Shown here: in pieces, positions 9,902 through 20,893 of the stretch | How positions within the stretch are numbered: the stretch's first letter is position 1 | Layout: the number at the start of each line of letters is the position of its first letter | DNA from: DASZHJ01 sp963735465 | GTDB lineage: Bacteria > Pseudomonadota > Alphaproteobacteria > ATCC43930 > CGMCC-115725 | DNA: 64,000 nt | Direction: 5' to 3' | Assembly (NCBI GenBank): GCA_963735465.1 | Contig: CAVTLA010000001.1 | Location: 2,914,001 to 2,978,000 of the forward strand | Notes under the pieces: model-generated | What the model was told of the DNA's origin: nothing | Databases searched by the model: none | The model's input: the letters and a program-made list of their open reading frames with translations, nothing else | Program-made: the position numbers and the translations under genes

Positions 9902-11587
9902 GTGCCGAGGCTCGGGATCCTCGGCGCCACCGCCAGCGAGCGGGTGCTCGTCCTTGGCCTCGTCGTCTTCGTGGGCGCCTTTGGCGCGGCGCCGTTCCTG
10001 CGCCTGATCGCCGAGGCTCTGCATCCCCAGGTATTGGCGGCGGTGCTGGCGGCACCGCGAACCTGGCTCGCCACCGAGCGCACCGTGGCGACGGGTCTCG
10101 CCAGCACCGCCCTTGCCCTGGTCTTGGGCGGCGGCTTCGCGGTGCTGATCGGCGCCACCGATCTGCCGGCCAAGACGCCGCTCGGCTTTGCCGCCGTGCT
10201 GCCGCTGCTGATCCCCTCCCAGGTGACGGCGATCGCCTGGATCGATCTCCTGGGGTCGGCGAGCCCATTGTTGTCCCTGGTGGGACTGGCGCCGGCGGCC
10301 GGCGCGCCGCATCCACTCTATGGTTTCGGCGGCATCAGCTTCCTGCTGGGGCTGGAGCACGCGCCCCTCGTCTTCCTGGCGCTGCGCGCCGGGCTTCGCG
10401 CGCTACCGGGCGAGGCAATCGAGGCGGCGGAGGGTGCCGGCGCCACGCGGCTGCGCATCCTCCGCACCATCGTGCTGCCGATGACGCTGCCGTCTCTCGC
10501 CGCCGGCGCGGCGCTGGCGTTCGTGTCCTCGATCGGCAATTTCGCGACACCGGCGCTCCTCGGCATTCCCGGGCGCTATTCCGTGCTCACGGTGCTGATC
10601 TACCAGCGCCTCGCCGGCTTCGGACCGCAGGCGATCGGCGAGGTGGCGGTGCTGTCGCTGCTGCTGGGCGTTATCGCCGCCGCCGGCGTCGCGGTGCAGA
10701 CCAGCCTCGGCCGGCGGCGCGACCTGCGCTGGACGCGGCCGCGCACGACGCGGCTGCTGCCGCTCCGGCGGTGGCGCTGGCCACTCGCCGCGCTGGCCTG
10801 GACGCTGGTGGGGCTGCTGGTGGCGCTGCCCCTGCTGGCGCTTCTCGCCACCTCGCTCGTCAAGGCCGAGGGGCTGTCCCTCACCCCCGCGACCGTCACG
10901 CTGGAGAATTTCCGCGCTGTCCTGCTGGAGCATGGAGCGACGCTGCGCGCCGCCCGCAACAGCGTCGTCCTCGCGGCCTCGACGGCGCTCGTCACCGCGC
11001 TCGCAGGAGTGCTCCTGGCATATGTCCTGGTGTGGCGCGACGGGCCGCTGGCGCGCGGTCTCAGCGTGGTGGCGGAAATTCCCTACGCGCTCCCCGGCGT
11101 GGTGCTGGCGCTGGCGACGATCCTGCTGTTCCTGCGCCCGCTGCCGCTCCTGGGAGTCTCCCTCTACAACACGCTCGGGATCATCCTCGTGGCCTATATC
11201 GCGCGCTTCCTGGTACTGGCGTTGCGCACGACGGTCGCGGGCTATCTGCAGATCGACAGTGCCCTCGAGGAGGCGGCGGAGATGGCCGGCGCCGGGCTCT
11301 GGCACCGCATCGCGACGGTGATCCTGCCGCTCGCGGCGCCCGCGGTGGCGGCGGGCGCGATCCTGGTCTTCCTCACCGCCCTCAACGAGCTCACGGTCTC
11401 GGCGCTGCTGTGGTCGTCGGGCAACGAGACGCTCGGCGTCGTCGTGTTCGGCCTGGAGCAGGGCGGCGACGGTACGCTATCGGCGGCACTCTCGGTGCTG
11501 GTCGTGCTCGCGACCGTGTCCCTCATGGGCCTCGCCACCCTCGCCGCCCGCCGGCTCCCGCGCGGCGTGCTGCCGTGGCAGGGATGA
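9902..11587 (+). CDS. Iron ABC transporter permease, fused two-domain type
   Basis: 561 residues with about 12 predicted membrane helices arranged as two BPD_transp_1 (binding-protein-dependent permease) halves. Each half carries an EAA loop for the ATPase: EAIEAAEGAGATRLRILRT and ALEEAAEMAGAGLWHRIAT. This is the FbpB/SfuB architecture. The GTG start at 9902 lies 8 bp after the stop of the binding-protein gene. The cognate ATP-binding subunit is missing here, so it is either encoded elsewhere or shared with another system. Confidence 0.88.
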   Translation: MPRLGILGATASERVLVLGLVVFVGAFGAAPFLRLIAEALHPQVLAAVLAAPRTWLATERTVATGLASTALALVLGGGFAVLIGATDLPAKTPLGFAAVLPLLIPSQVTAIAWIDLLGSASPLLSLVGLAPAAGAPHPLYGFGGISFLLGLEHAPLVFLALRAGLRALPGEAIEAAEGAGATRLRILRTIVLPMTLPSLAAGAALAFVSSIGNFATPALLGIPGRYSVLTVLIYQRLAGFGPQAIGEVAVLSLLLGVIAAAGVAVQTSLGRRRDLRWTRPRTTRLLPLRRWRWPLAALAWTLVGLLVALPLLALLATSLVKAEGLSLTPATVTLENFRAVLLEHGATLRAARNSVVLAASTALVTALAGVLLAYVLVWRDGPLARGLSVVAEIPYALPGVVLALATILLFLRPLPLLGVSLYNTLGIILVAYIARFLVLALRTTVAGYLQIDSALEEAAEMAGAGLWHRIATVILPLAAPAVAAGAILVFLTALNELTVSALLWSSGNETLGVVVFGLEQGGDGTLSAALSVLVVLATVSLMGLATLAARRLPRGVLPWQG

Positions 11588-11702
11588 CGCGCGCCATTGC
11601 ATCGCGTGGACGTTGTGGAATTTCCAGCGGGCGGTAAGATCGCCCGGCGGTCGATCCGCGCCGGAAGAGTTCTGCCGGCGTGGACAGCGACGGAGGCGAG
11701 CC

Positions 11703-12924
11703 ATGGCGGAGCGCGGCCCCGATAGATCGTCCCGCAAAGGGACCCAGGTCGCAATCGCGACCCTGCTCGTTCTTATCGTCGTCGGCCTCGTCGGCGGGAT
11801 CATCTGGTACAATTTCCAGAAATCCGAGAGCCTCGCCATCGATACCGCCGAACGCCTGCTGGCGGAGAGCAGCGACGATACGGTGCACCGGATCGAGCTC
11901 TTCTACGAGCCGGTGCTGGCGATCGTCGCGCTGGCCTCGCGGGTTCCGCAGATCTCGGAGATGACGACACGGGAGCGCGATGACCGGGCGGCCCTGGTGA
12001 TCACCGGCCTGCACCGCTATCCCCAGCTGTTCTCGCTTTATGTCGGCTACGACAACGGCGACTTCGACATGATGACGCGCGTCGGCGGCAAGGAGCGGAG
12101 CGATGCCCGCAAGACCTTGGGCGCGCCGGACACCGCATTCTTCGCCCATGAGACCATCCGCACCGAGGGCGGCGGCACCCGGCGCGCCAGCTGGACCTTT
12201 CTCGACGAGAACGGGACCGCGATCGAGGAGCGCGCCGCGACGGACACCGTCTATGATCCGCGCGTCCGCCAGTGGTATCGCCTCGCCCATGACGACGACA
12301 AAGTGCATCGCAGCGATCCCTACATCTTCGCCTCCAGCCAGGAGATCGGCATTACGCTCTCGCGCAAGCTCGATGGCGCGAGCTCCGGCGTATTCGGCGC
12401 CGACCTCGCGGTGCGCGAGGTCTCCAGCTTCCTTGCCGAGAAGAAGATTTCGGCCTCCAGCAAGGCCTTCATCTTCAATGGCCGGGGCGAGATCATCGCC
12501 TATCCCGACGACAGCAAGATCCAGCGGGCGATCAAGAACGAGCAGGAAATCGACGCTGGCGCCCACGACCATCGCGAGCCTTGGCGACCCCGTGATATCA
12601 GCGCTTTACGAGAGCGTGCAGAAGCAGGGCAACGAGCGAATGCTGCGTCTCGATGTCAATGGGCGCGCTTATCTCTCGCAGGTGGTGCCGATCATGCGCA
12701 GGCTCGGCGAGGCCGAATACCTCGGCATGGTGGTGCCGGTGGACGAGGTCACCGCCCCGATCACCCGCATCCGCACCGACGCGCTGCTCTACTCCGTGGC
12801 GGTGCTGCTGTTGGTCCTGCCGCTCTACGTCACGCTGGTTTTCATCTGGCTCGATCGCCGGACCGGCCAGTCGTCCCTCTCGCTCTCCGACCTCCGGGAT
12901 ATCGACACCAAGGATCTGGAGTGA
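11703..12924 (+). CDS. Cache-domain membrane protein without output domain (one frameshift)
   Basis: Expected product about 406 residues. An N-terminal membrane helix (about 17-40) is followed by a large periplasmic double-Cache (dCache_1/PDC) domain, with VYDPRVRQWYRLA, SDPYIFASSQEIGITLSRK and GVFGADLAVREVSSFL. A second helix (LLYSVAVLLLVLPLYVTLVFIW) is followed by a short polar tail of about 25 residues. No kinase, GGDEF, cyclase or chemotaxis domain follows. An apparent extra G at 12555 breaks the frame inside the second Cache lobe. The family usually senses small ligands; how this one signals is unknown. Confidence 0.75.
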
Positions 12925-12943
12925 GGCGGGACGCCCGGCCGTC

Positions 12944-13462
12944 TCACTCTACGCGAAACCGGAAGATCGGCCCCGACCAGCGCCCGCCGTCGCTGTTGAG
13001 CTCTTCGAGTTCCGCCGGGCCGAGGCCGCGGACGACGCGCTCCCAGAATGCGAGCGCGGGCGCGTTGTAGCGGGCGACGGGGATCTCCCAGCGGCCGGGC
13101 CGCTCGCGCAGGATGCGGTGGGCCATCCGCGTGCCGACCCCTTCACGCCGGTATTTCCGCATCACGAAGAATTCAGCGATCGAGCGATCGACCGGCTTGC
13201 CGCTCGCCGACCATCGCTTGAGGAAGACGAAGCCGGCGAGATCGCTGTCGACACGCAGCAGAAACGGCTCCCGCCCCTCCTCGCTCCAATAGAGATCGAG
13301 CGACGGATAGGAGAACCGGCCCTCCGCGTCGACGCGGTTGTGCAGGGAGCTGCCGCCGGCGAATTCGGAGAAGTCATAGATGTAGAGCTGCAGCAGGCGC
13401 TCGACGATCGGGCGCTCGCCGCGCGCCGCCGCCCGGATCTCGATCTCGGACGCCGCGGGCAT
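12944..13462 (-). CDS. GNAT-family N-acetyltransferase
   Basis: 172 residues. The GNAT core is seen as FFVMRKYRREGVGTRMAHRI, with the R-x-x-G-x-G/A acetyl-CoA pyrophosphate loop, and YNAPALAFWERV as the C-terminal helix and strand. The start codon at 13462 shares a base with the stop of the upstream luciferase-like gene (TGATG), so the two form an operon. The gene converges on the Cache gene with 19 bp between stops. The acceptor substrate cannot be predicted. Confidence 0.85.
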   Translation of the reverse strand: MPAASEIEIRAAARGERPIVERLLQLYIYDFSEFAGGSSLHNRVDAEGRFSYPSLDLYWSEEGREPFLLRVDSDLAGFVFLKRWSASGKPVDRSIAEFFVMRKYRREGVGTRMAHRILRERPGRWEIPVARYNAPALAFWERVVRGLGPAELEELNSDGGRWSGPIFRFRVE

Positions 13463-14475
13463 CAGCCGGACCGCGGTGTCAGCCCGAACACCTGGGCCAG
13501 CAGCTCGTAGGATTTGAGTCGCGCCGCGAAGTCGTAGCAGATGCTGACGACGACAAGCTCCTCGACGCCGTACTGAGCGGCGAGCTCGAGAAGCTGCGCC
13601 TTGGCCTGCTCCGGCGCGCCGATCACCATGCGGCGGCGATTGACGGCGATGCGGAGCTGCTCCTCCCGCGTATAGGGATGCGCCTCGGCCTCGGCGATGG
13701 TGGGGATCGGGCCGAGATAACCCTGATCGAGGCGGAGCCGCCAGAGGTCGCGGCTCGTGGCCAGGCGCTGCGCCTCGGCCTCGGTGTCGGCGACCAGGGC
13801 GAAGACGCCGATATTGCCCAGGGGCGCCGCCAGGTTCGGCGACGGACGGAATTGCCGGCGATAGGACTCCATCACCTGGGGGCCGCCCTGGTCGTTGATG
13901 AAATGGGCGAAGGAGAAGCCGCAGCCGAGGTAGGCCGCGAGCATGCCGCTCTGGTCGCTGGATCCCAGAAGCCAGACCTCCGGCAGCGCCGCCGGCTCCG
14001 GCGTCACCCGGACACGGGAGAACGGATGCTCCACCGGCAGGCCGTTGCCGAGATAGCCCAGGAGATCCTGGACCTGGCTCGGAAAGTATTCGAGAGGTGC
14101 GGCGCCCGGCCCCGCCTGGAGCGCGCGGGCGGTGAGCTGGTCGCTGCCCGGTGCGCGGCCGATGCCGAGATCGATGCGGCCGGGGTACAGCGTCTCCAGC
14201 ACGCGGAAGGTCTCGGCCACCTTGAGCGGGCTGTAGTGGCTCAGCATCACGCCGCCGGAGCCCACGCGCATCGTTTTGGTGGCGGCGGCGACCCGCGCCA
14301 CCATGATCTCCGGCGCCGAGCCCGCGAGCCCCTGGGTCGCGTGATGCTCCGCCAGCCAATAGCGGTGATAGCCCCAGCGCTCCGCCGCCATCGCGAGCTC
14401 GACGGTCTCGTTGAGCGCATCCGCCGAGGTGCCGCCGTCCCGCACGGGGGATTGGTCGAGAACGCTGAGAATCAT
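13462..14475 (-). CDS. LLM-class flavin-dependent oxidoreductase (luciferase-like)
   Basis: 337 residues, the usual length for the bacterial luciferase-like TIM-barrel family of the MsnO8 type. Signatures are LSVLDQSPVRDGGTSADALN at the N-terminus, RYWLAEHH, VGSGGVMLSHYSPLKVAE, RIDLGIGRAPGSD and VWLLGSSDQSGMLAA. These enzymes use reduced FMN for monooxygenation or related oxidations. It is coupled to the downstream GNAT gene by TGATG. The start lies 11 bp from the prfC stop on the same strand, so all three may be co-transcribed. The substrate is unknown. Confidence 0.88.
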   Translation of the reverse strand: MILSVLDQSPVRDGGTSADALNETVELAMAAERWGYHRYWLAEHHATQGLAGSAPEIMVARVAAATKTMRVGSGGVMLSHYSPLKVAETFRVLETLYPGRIDLGIGRAPGSDQLTARALQAGPGAAPLEYFPSQVQDLLGYLGNGLPVEHPFSRVRVTPEPAALPEVWLLGSSDQSGMLAAYLGCGFSFAHFINDQGGPQVMESYRRQFRPSPNLAAPLGNIGVFALVADTEAEAQRLATSRDLWRLRLDQGYLGPIPTIAEAEAHPYTREEQLRIAVNRRRMVIGAPEQAKAQLLELAAQYGVEELVVVSICYDFAARLKSYELLAQVFGLTPRSG

Positions 14476-14485
14476 CGGGGATACC

Positions 14486-16072
<1,587 letters not shown>

Positions 16073-16672
16073 CGGATGCGCCTCTCTAGCCGAGAGCGGG
16101 CCGAGAAGGCAACCAACGCGACGCCGCAGGTATGCGCGACGCCCTTGAAGGGTTCCAGATCAGGTGGAGAAAAAAGCAACAAAGATGCGCGCGGCTGCGA
16201 TTGACCATTCACCGAACTGACACACATTTAAATCTGGCGCAACAAGGCAAGGAGGATGCCTAACAAGCATGGCTCCACCGGATCATTGTTGACGAACGCC
16301 GAACCCAAAGCTCGGTCTCGTGACCGGGCGGTGAGCTCTCATAGCCACCCAAGCCGAACCCCGCCGTCAGGCCATGCCGGGCGGGGTTCGCATGTCGAGG
16401 GCAATTCCCTCCACACCCCCACCGCACCCTCCGGGCGAAGCCGACGCGCGGATCCGCGCCGAGCAGCGCTCCGCGTGGCCGCCGCGGCGCGGATATTCGA
16501 ATGATTTATCGCTTTGTCGATGAATTCCGGGGTTTCGACCGGATTCAGGGTCGAACCGCCGGCCGGCTCAATAAAGAATTAGCCACTGTCCTCTATCATA
16601 TTGATAAATAGGATAGATCGCGGTTGTCCACAACCCAGGGTCTACCCACGCACATTCTGGACAAGAGAGCCA
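16073..16672. other. 600-bp intergenic region between prfC and a histidine kinase
   Basis: No convincing gene is present. It must hold the divergent promoters of prfC and the kinase gene. The last 180 bp are locally AT-rich (around 16500-16620). A consensus-like AAGGAGG at 16249-16255 abuts an ATG at 16256 that opens an 82-codon frame without recognisable protein features. A perfect 11-bp inverted repeat follows at 16355-16390. An unannotated small RNA or leader transcript is possible but not shown. Confidence 0.5.
16355..16390. repeat. 11-bp perfect inverted repeat, possible terminator of a small transcript
   Basis: CGAACCCCGCC (16355-16365) pairs perfectly with GGCGGGGTTCG (16380-16390) across a 14-nt loop. 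There is no T-run on either side, so it is not a textbook intrinsic terminator. It lies in the prfC/kinase intergenic region and is not explained by any gene. Confidence 0.55.
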
Positions 16673-18403
16673 ATGGGCTCACAACCGCCCACCGCGCATC
16701 GCAAACCGCTGAAAAGTCAGCCGGTATCAGCCGACGCCGCTGACGCGTCTACCCGCGTTGCGAGCGCTGCCCCGGCAGACCCCGACCCCGAGCGCCAGCA
16801 TCTTCTGGAAGCCCAGGACGAGATCCTCGGCCTGATCGATGCCGGGACCAGGTTGAGCGTCGTGCTCGGCCGCATCGCGCGGGAGATCGACCGCTTCGCG
16901 GCACCCGCAACCTGCGAGATCTTCCTCGCCGATCCCGAGAGCGGCCGCCTCCAGGCCGCGACGGCGGAGGCGGCGCACGCCTCCGTCGCGATCGCGACAC
17001 CCGAGAGCAAAGGCGGCGAGGCACGCCGGCGCGGCGTGCTCTGGAGCATCGCCCATCACCTCGGCATCCCGGCGGCGGCGCTGCATCCCGTCATCGGCCG
17101 CCGCAGACAGATCATCGGCGTCATCGCGCTCCGAAACGCTGAGGAGCAAAGCCTCGGCACCGACGCCGGCCGACAGGTGCGGGCCCTCGCCCGCCTGGTG
17201 CGCATCGCGATCGAGAACGATCATTCGGCAGCGGCGCTCAGGTCCGCGCACGAGCGCTTCGCGGCGCTGGCGGCCAGCATTCCCGGCGTCGTCTATCAGC
17301 GCCGCGTCAGCCCCGACGGCGAGATCCGCTACACCTACATCAGCGAGGGCGCCTACGACCTCTTCGGCGTGCCGGCGGAGGAGATTCTCGCCGATCCCAA
17401 GGCGCTTTTCGCCTGCCACGGGCCCAGCTACCGCGAGGACTTCCGCGAGCGGCTGCTCGAGGCCTCCAAGACGATGACGATCTGGGACGTCGAGGCGGAG
17501 ATCATCAGCCGCGACGGCAAGCGCAAATGGACGCACGCCATCGCGCGGCCGAAGCAGATGCCGGATGGATCGGTGCTGTGGGACGGCGTCATTCTCGACG
17601 CGACGCGGATCGCGCGGCGCGAGCAGGAGCTGATGCACGCCAAGGAGCGGGCCGAGATCGAGAACCGCGGCAAGTCGGAATTCATTGCCACGATGAGCCA
17701 TGAGCTCCGCACGCCGCTCAATGCCATCATCGGCTTCTCCGACATCATGTCCCAGGAGCTGCACGGTCCGCTCGGCAACGCGTCCTATCGCGGCTATTCC
17801 CTGGACATCCTCGAGAGCGGCCGGCTTCTGCTGTCGATCATCAACGACGTCCTCGACATCTCCAAGGTGGAGTCCGGCAAGGTCGAGCTGCACGAGGAGA
17901 TGATCGACCTCTCGGCGCTGGCCGCCTCGCTGCTGCGGCTCGCGCGCGAGCGTGCCGACACCGCCGGCGTCTCCCTCAGCGCCGAGGTCCCGGAGGGGCT
18001 TCCGTGGCTGCGCGCCGACGAACGACTGGTGAAGCAGATCATGTCCAACCTGCTGTCAAACGCCATCAAGTTCACGCCGAAGGGCGGCCGCGCGGTGGTG
18101 CGCGCGGCCTGTGACGCCGGCAATGCGCTCGCGCTCTCGGTAGCGGACACCGGCATCGGCATCGCGCGCGAGGACATTCCGCGCGCCCTCGAGCGCTTCG
18201 GCCAGATCGACAGCTCGCTCAGCCGGCGCTACCCCGGCACTGGCCTCGGCCTTCCTCTCGTCAAGGCCTTCACCGAGCTGCACGGCGGCAGCTTCGAGCT
18301 CGAGAGCGCGCCCGCGGTCGGCACGACGGCGATCGTGCGGTTTCCGGCGACGCGCAGCATCAGCCGGGAGGGGACCGCCACGGGGCTGGCCGCCGCAAAA
18401 TAG
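16673..18403 (+). CDS. GAF-PAS hybrid-free sensor histidine kinase
   Basis: 576 residues, soluble, with no membrane helix. Order: a GAF-like domain at about 30-185 (LAPATCEIFLADPESGRL-type, PVIGRRRQIIGVIALRN), a PAS domain at about 200-325 (ASIPGVVYQRRVSPDGEIRY, YDLFGVPAEEIL, with a PAC-like end), HisKA with phosphoacceptor His343 in FIATMSHELRTPLNAIIGFS, and HATPase_c with N-box NLLSNAIKFTP, G1 DTGIGIA and G2 GTGLGLPLV. ATG 16673 is preferred over TTG 16601 because AAGAGAG lies just upstream. No response regulator is adjacent, so it is an orphan kinase. Confidence 0.9.
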   Translation: MGSQPPTAHRKPLKSQPVSADAADASTRVASAAPADPDPERQHLLEAQDEILGLIDAGTRLSVVLGRIAREIDRFAAPATCEIFLADPESGRLQAATAEAAHASVAIATPESKGGEARRRGVLWSIAHHLGIPAAALHPVIGRRRQIIGVIALRNAEEQSLGTDAGRQVRALARLVRIAIENDHSAAALRSAHERFAALAASIPGVVYQRRVSPDGEIRYTYISEGAYDLFGVPAEEILADPKALFACHGPSYREDFRERLLEASKTMTIWDVEAEIISRDGKRKWTHAIARPKQMPDGSVLWDGVILDATRIARREQELMHAKERAEIENRGKSEFIATMSHELRTPLNAIIGFSDIMSQELHGPLGNASYRGYSLDILESGRLLLSIINDVLDISKVESGKVELHEEMIDLSALAASLLRLARERADTAGVSLSAEVPEGLPWLRADERLVKQIMSNLLSNAIKFTPKGGRAVVRAACDAGNALALSVADTGIGIAREDIPRALERFGQIDSSLSRRYPGTGLGLPLVKAFTELHGGSFELESAPAVGTTAIVRFPATRSISREGTATGLAAAK

Positions 18404-18571
18404 CGGGCCGCTTTTTCCACACCGCCACTCAACAAGATATGGTTGCAACATCGATCGATTTGCAATCTAGTTGCTCAGGTTGGATCCGGCTGAATGCCGC
18501 CGCGCCGGTGGCAAGACCCCGGCGCACGTCGCGAGCGGCTGAGCGGGATCGACCGGCAGCGGGAGGGCGCG

Positions 18572-19669
18572 ATGGCGAACGGACGCGTGACGGCGACCAG
18601 CCTCAATCTGCGCGATGCGCCCGACGGCGCGGTCATCGGCCAGCTGCGCAACGGCGACAGCCTGGCGATCATCGAGACGAAAGACGACTGGCTTTCCGTC
18701 TCCGCTGCCATCGATGGTGCGACCAAGCTCGGCTGGGTCAGTGCCAAGTTCGTCGACATCATCGCCAGCGGGCCGCCGCCGGCGGATGATGACGCCACAC
18801 CAGTGACCGTCGTCGCCGGCAAGGCGATCGGTCCCGACGGCCGCTCCTTCGCCTCCGTCCATGACGGCGGCTTCTTCACGCTCGGCGTGACGACCGTGGA
18901 TAGTTGGCTGGTCAGCAATCCGGCGGGGCTCGCCCTGGCGCCGTCGCTGATCCGCGTCGTGCGGGCAGTCTCGCGCAACGAGGGACGGCTCGAGGCCATC
19001 AATTCCTACGACAACTCCTTCCTGTCCTTCGGGATGTTCCAATGGACGGCGGGCGCGGGCAATGGGGCGGGCGAGCTTGCCGGGCTTCTGGCTTCGGTGC
19101 AGCGCTCAAGCGCCGACGTGTTCCAGAATTATTTCGGCCGCTACGGGCTGGGGACCGAGCTGCAACGGGGGGCCCAGACTGGGTTCCTCACTCTCGCCGG
19201 CGCGATGCTGAATGACGCCGCCAGCAAGGAACAGCTGCGCGGCGCCCAATGGGCCTATCGCTTCTGGCGGGCTGGCCAGGACAACACCGTACGTGCGTGC
19301 GAGATCAACCTTGCCGCGGCCCGCGTTCCGCTATTCCTGCACCAGCCGGTCGCCGGCCACACCGTCGGCGATTGGCTGTCCTCCGAACTCGGCATCGCTC
19401 TGGTGCTCGACGAGCACGTCAACCGCCCCGGCCATGTTCCGGGAACCCTCCGGAACGCCATCAACGGTCTGCCGCCGGGCACCGATCCCGCGCAATGGGG
19501 CGACGCGGAGGAGGCCGACCTGATTCAGCGCTACGCCGCCGCGCGGGAAGCCACCAACATGACCAATCCCGCCGACCGCGCGACCAGCATCCGCAATTGC
19601 GTCGGCGCCGGCACGCTGTCGGACAAGCGGGGCTCTTTCGTGGCGACGCCGGCCGTGCCGTCGGCTTGA
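18572..19669 (+). CDS. SH3-domain protein with lysozyme/chitosanase-like domain
   Basis: 365 residues. A bacterial SH3 domain lies at about 1-70 (TSLNLRDAPDGAVIGQLRNGD, WLSV, LGWVSAKFVDI). A larger domain follows, with SRNEGRLEAINSYDNSFLSF and GMFQWTAGAG. The Glu, the following Ser-Tyr-Asp and Phe-Gly-x-x-Gln resemble the catalytic region of lysozyme-fold glycan hydrolases, but I cannot assign a family. No signal peptide or membrane segment is visible, which is odd for a cell-wall enzyme. The start is supported by GGGAGGG upstream. It converges on the ABC_sub_bind gene with 36 bp between. Confidence 0.6.
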   Translation: MANGRVTATSLNLRDAPDGAVIGQLRNGDSLAIIETKDDWLSVSAAIDGATKLGWVSAKFVDIIASGPPPADDDATPVTVVAGKAIGPDGRSFASVHDGGFFTLGVTTVDSWLVSNPAGLALAPSLIRVVRAVSRNEGRLEAINSYDNSFLSFGMFQWTAGAGNGAGELAGLLASVQRSSADVFQNYFGRYGLGTELQRGAQTGFLTLAGAMLNDAASKEQLRGAQWAYRFWRAGQDNTVRACEINLAAARVPLFLHQPVAGHTVGDWLSSELGIALVLDEHVNRPGHVPGTLRNAINGLPPGTDPAQWGDAEEADLIQRYAAAREATNMTNPADRATSIRNCVGAGTLSDKRGSFVATPAVPSA

Positions 19670-19705
19670 CAGGTCGACCGTAGTCGTGCGGTCGCGGACT
19701 TCGGT

Positions 19706-20893
19706 CTAGCCGCCGCCGTCGGCCGCGTGTGCGTTGCCGCGCACCATGCGGCCGTCATAGTCGTAGACGTAGGCCGCGTTCTCGAAGAAGCTGAAGGGCA
19801 CCGCGAGGCCGATGCTGCGGACCTTGCGGAAGTTGATCGCGATGTCAGGCGGCGAGACGATGCCGACCTTGAGTTCGCCCGCCTTGGCGCGCCCCTGCAG
19901 CACCTCGGCGGCATAGATTGCCGCCAGATGCGCATTGCTCTCGAAGCTGACGCCGATCGAGAGAGCGGCGCTGTCGTCCCCAGGCCGCACCACTTCCGGA
20001 ACCGCGCTGATGACGGGCACGCGATCGGCCGCGGCGTTGATGACGTCGATCTCGGTGAAGACCGACGTGCTGCCGGTGACCCAGAAGACGCTGTGGGCGA
20101 GACCGGGATCGCTCCCCTTCATCGCGCGCACGGCGCCGGCGACCAGGATCTTGAGCTCGGCGCGGGCATTGGCGGGATTCTGCACCACGACGTCGAGAAC
20201 CTTGATGTTGAGGCGCCGAGCCGCCTCGGCCATCGGCGCCGCCTGGGTCTGCATCGCGCTCACATTCTTGCCGTCGACCAGGATTGCGACGTTCCGGAGG
20301 CCGGGCCGGAATTCGCGGAGATAGGCCATCTGCACGTCGATCGGCGTATTGAGCGAGGTGAACGCGAAATTGGTGCCGCTGCTGCTGTCGTAATCCTTGA
20401 TCTGCCGGAGCTCGACGGGATCCTTCGAGCAGACGGAGACGACCGGTATCTCCCGGCCGCGATAGTGCTCATAGAGCCAGGCGGTCGACTCCGATCCCAT
20501 GGCGATGATGAGATCGAACTTGTCGCGCTCGGCGAGATCGATCGCCGCCTGTCCGCGCCCGTTCTCGTTGTTGAAGTTGACGGCCGTGATGGCGGCGTCG
20601 ATGTCCTTCTCGGCGAACACCTGCAGGATCTTGGTGATGGCGATGTCATAGGCCGAGGACGGCCGCGGATAGAGCACCATGATCCGCTTCGACGGCACCG
20701 AGCTGAAGCGCGGCCACACGGAGATCCGCAGGGGATCATCGGGCGTCTGAGCGAAACGCCAGGACTGCGTCGCCTCCTCGCCATATCGGAACCAGGCAGT
20801 GGCGGATTGCGCGCGCGCTTCGGGGACCGCGCTGGCGGCCCAGAGGAGGACGGTGACGGTCACCAGCAGCGCCGGCAGCACGCGCCGGATCAT
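19706..20893 (-). CDS. Periplasmic ABC_sub_bind (PF04392-like) substrate-binding protein
   Basis: 395 residues. A Sec signal peptide covers about 1-28 (cleavage after ARA). The mature protein has a two-lobed type I periplasmic-binding fold: KRIMVLYPRPSSAYDIAI, FDLIIAMGSESTAWLYEHY, GREIPVVSVCSKDPVEL, NVAILVDGKNVSA, VPVISAVPEVVRPGDDSAAL and VGIVSPPDIAINFRK. PF04392 proteins normally partner an ABC permease and ATPase, but here none is present. The start overlaps the stop of the transporter gene (ATGA), making it the last gene of the ATP-grasp/MFS operon. A sensory role feeding the transporter is inference. Confidence 0.75.
   Translation of the reverse strand: MIRRVLPALLVTVTVLLWAASAVPEARAQSATAWFRYGEEATQSWRFAQTPDDPLRISVWPRFSSVPSKRIMVLYPRPSSAYDIAITKILQVFAEKDIDAAITAVNFNNENGRGQAAIDLAERDKFDLIIAMGSESTAWLYEHYRGREIPVVSVCSKDPVELRQIKDYDSSSGTNFAFTSLNTPIDVQMAYLREFRPGLRNVAILVDGKNVSAMQTQAAPMAEAARRLNIKVLDVVVQNPANARAELKILVAGAVRAMKGSDPGLAHSVFWVTGSTSVFTEIDVINAAADRVPVISAVPEVVRPGDDSAALSIGVSFESNAHLAAIYAAEVLQGRAKAGELKVGIVSPPDIAINFRKVRSIGLAVPFSFFENAAYVYDYDGRMVRGNAHAADGGG

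Noticed and set aside
12944..14359. A long minus-strand frame seeming to join a novel N-terminal domain to the GNAT protein.
   Set aside because: Its N-terminal two thirds are an out-of-frame reading of the luciferase-like oxidoreductase gene; the GNAT start at 13462 is supported by TGATG coupling.
16256..16504. An 82-codon frame starting directly after AAGGAGG.
   Set aside because: There is no spacing between the Shine-Dalgarno-like sequence and the ATG, the sequence is Ser/Arg/Pro-rich, and it contains the perfect inverted repeat; not supported as a protein gene.
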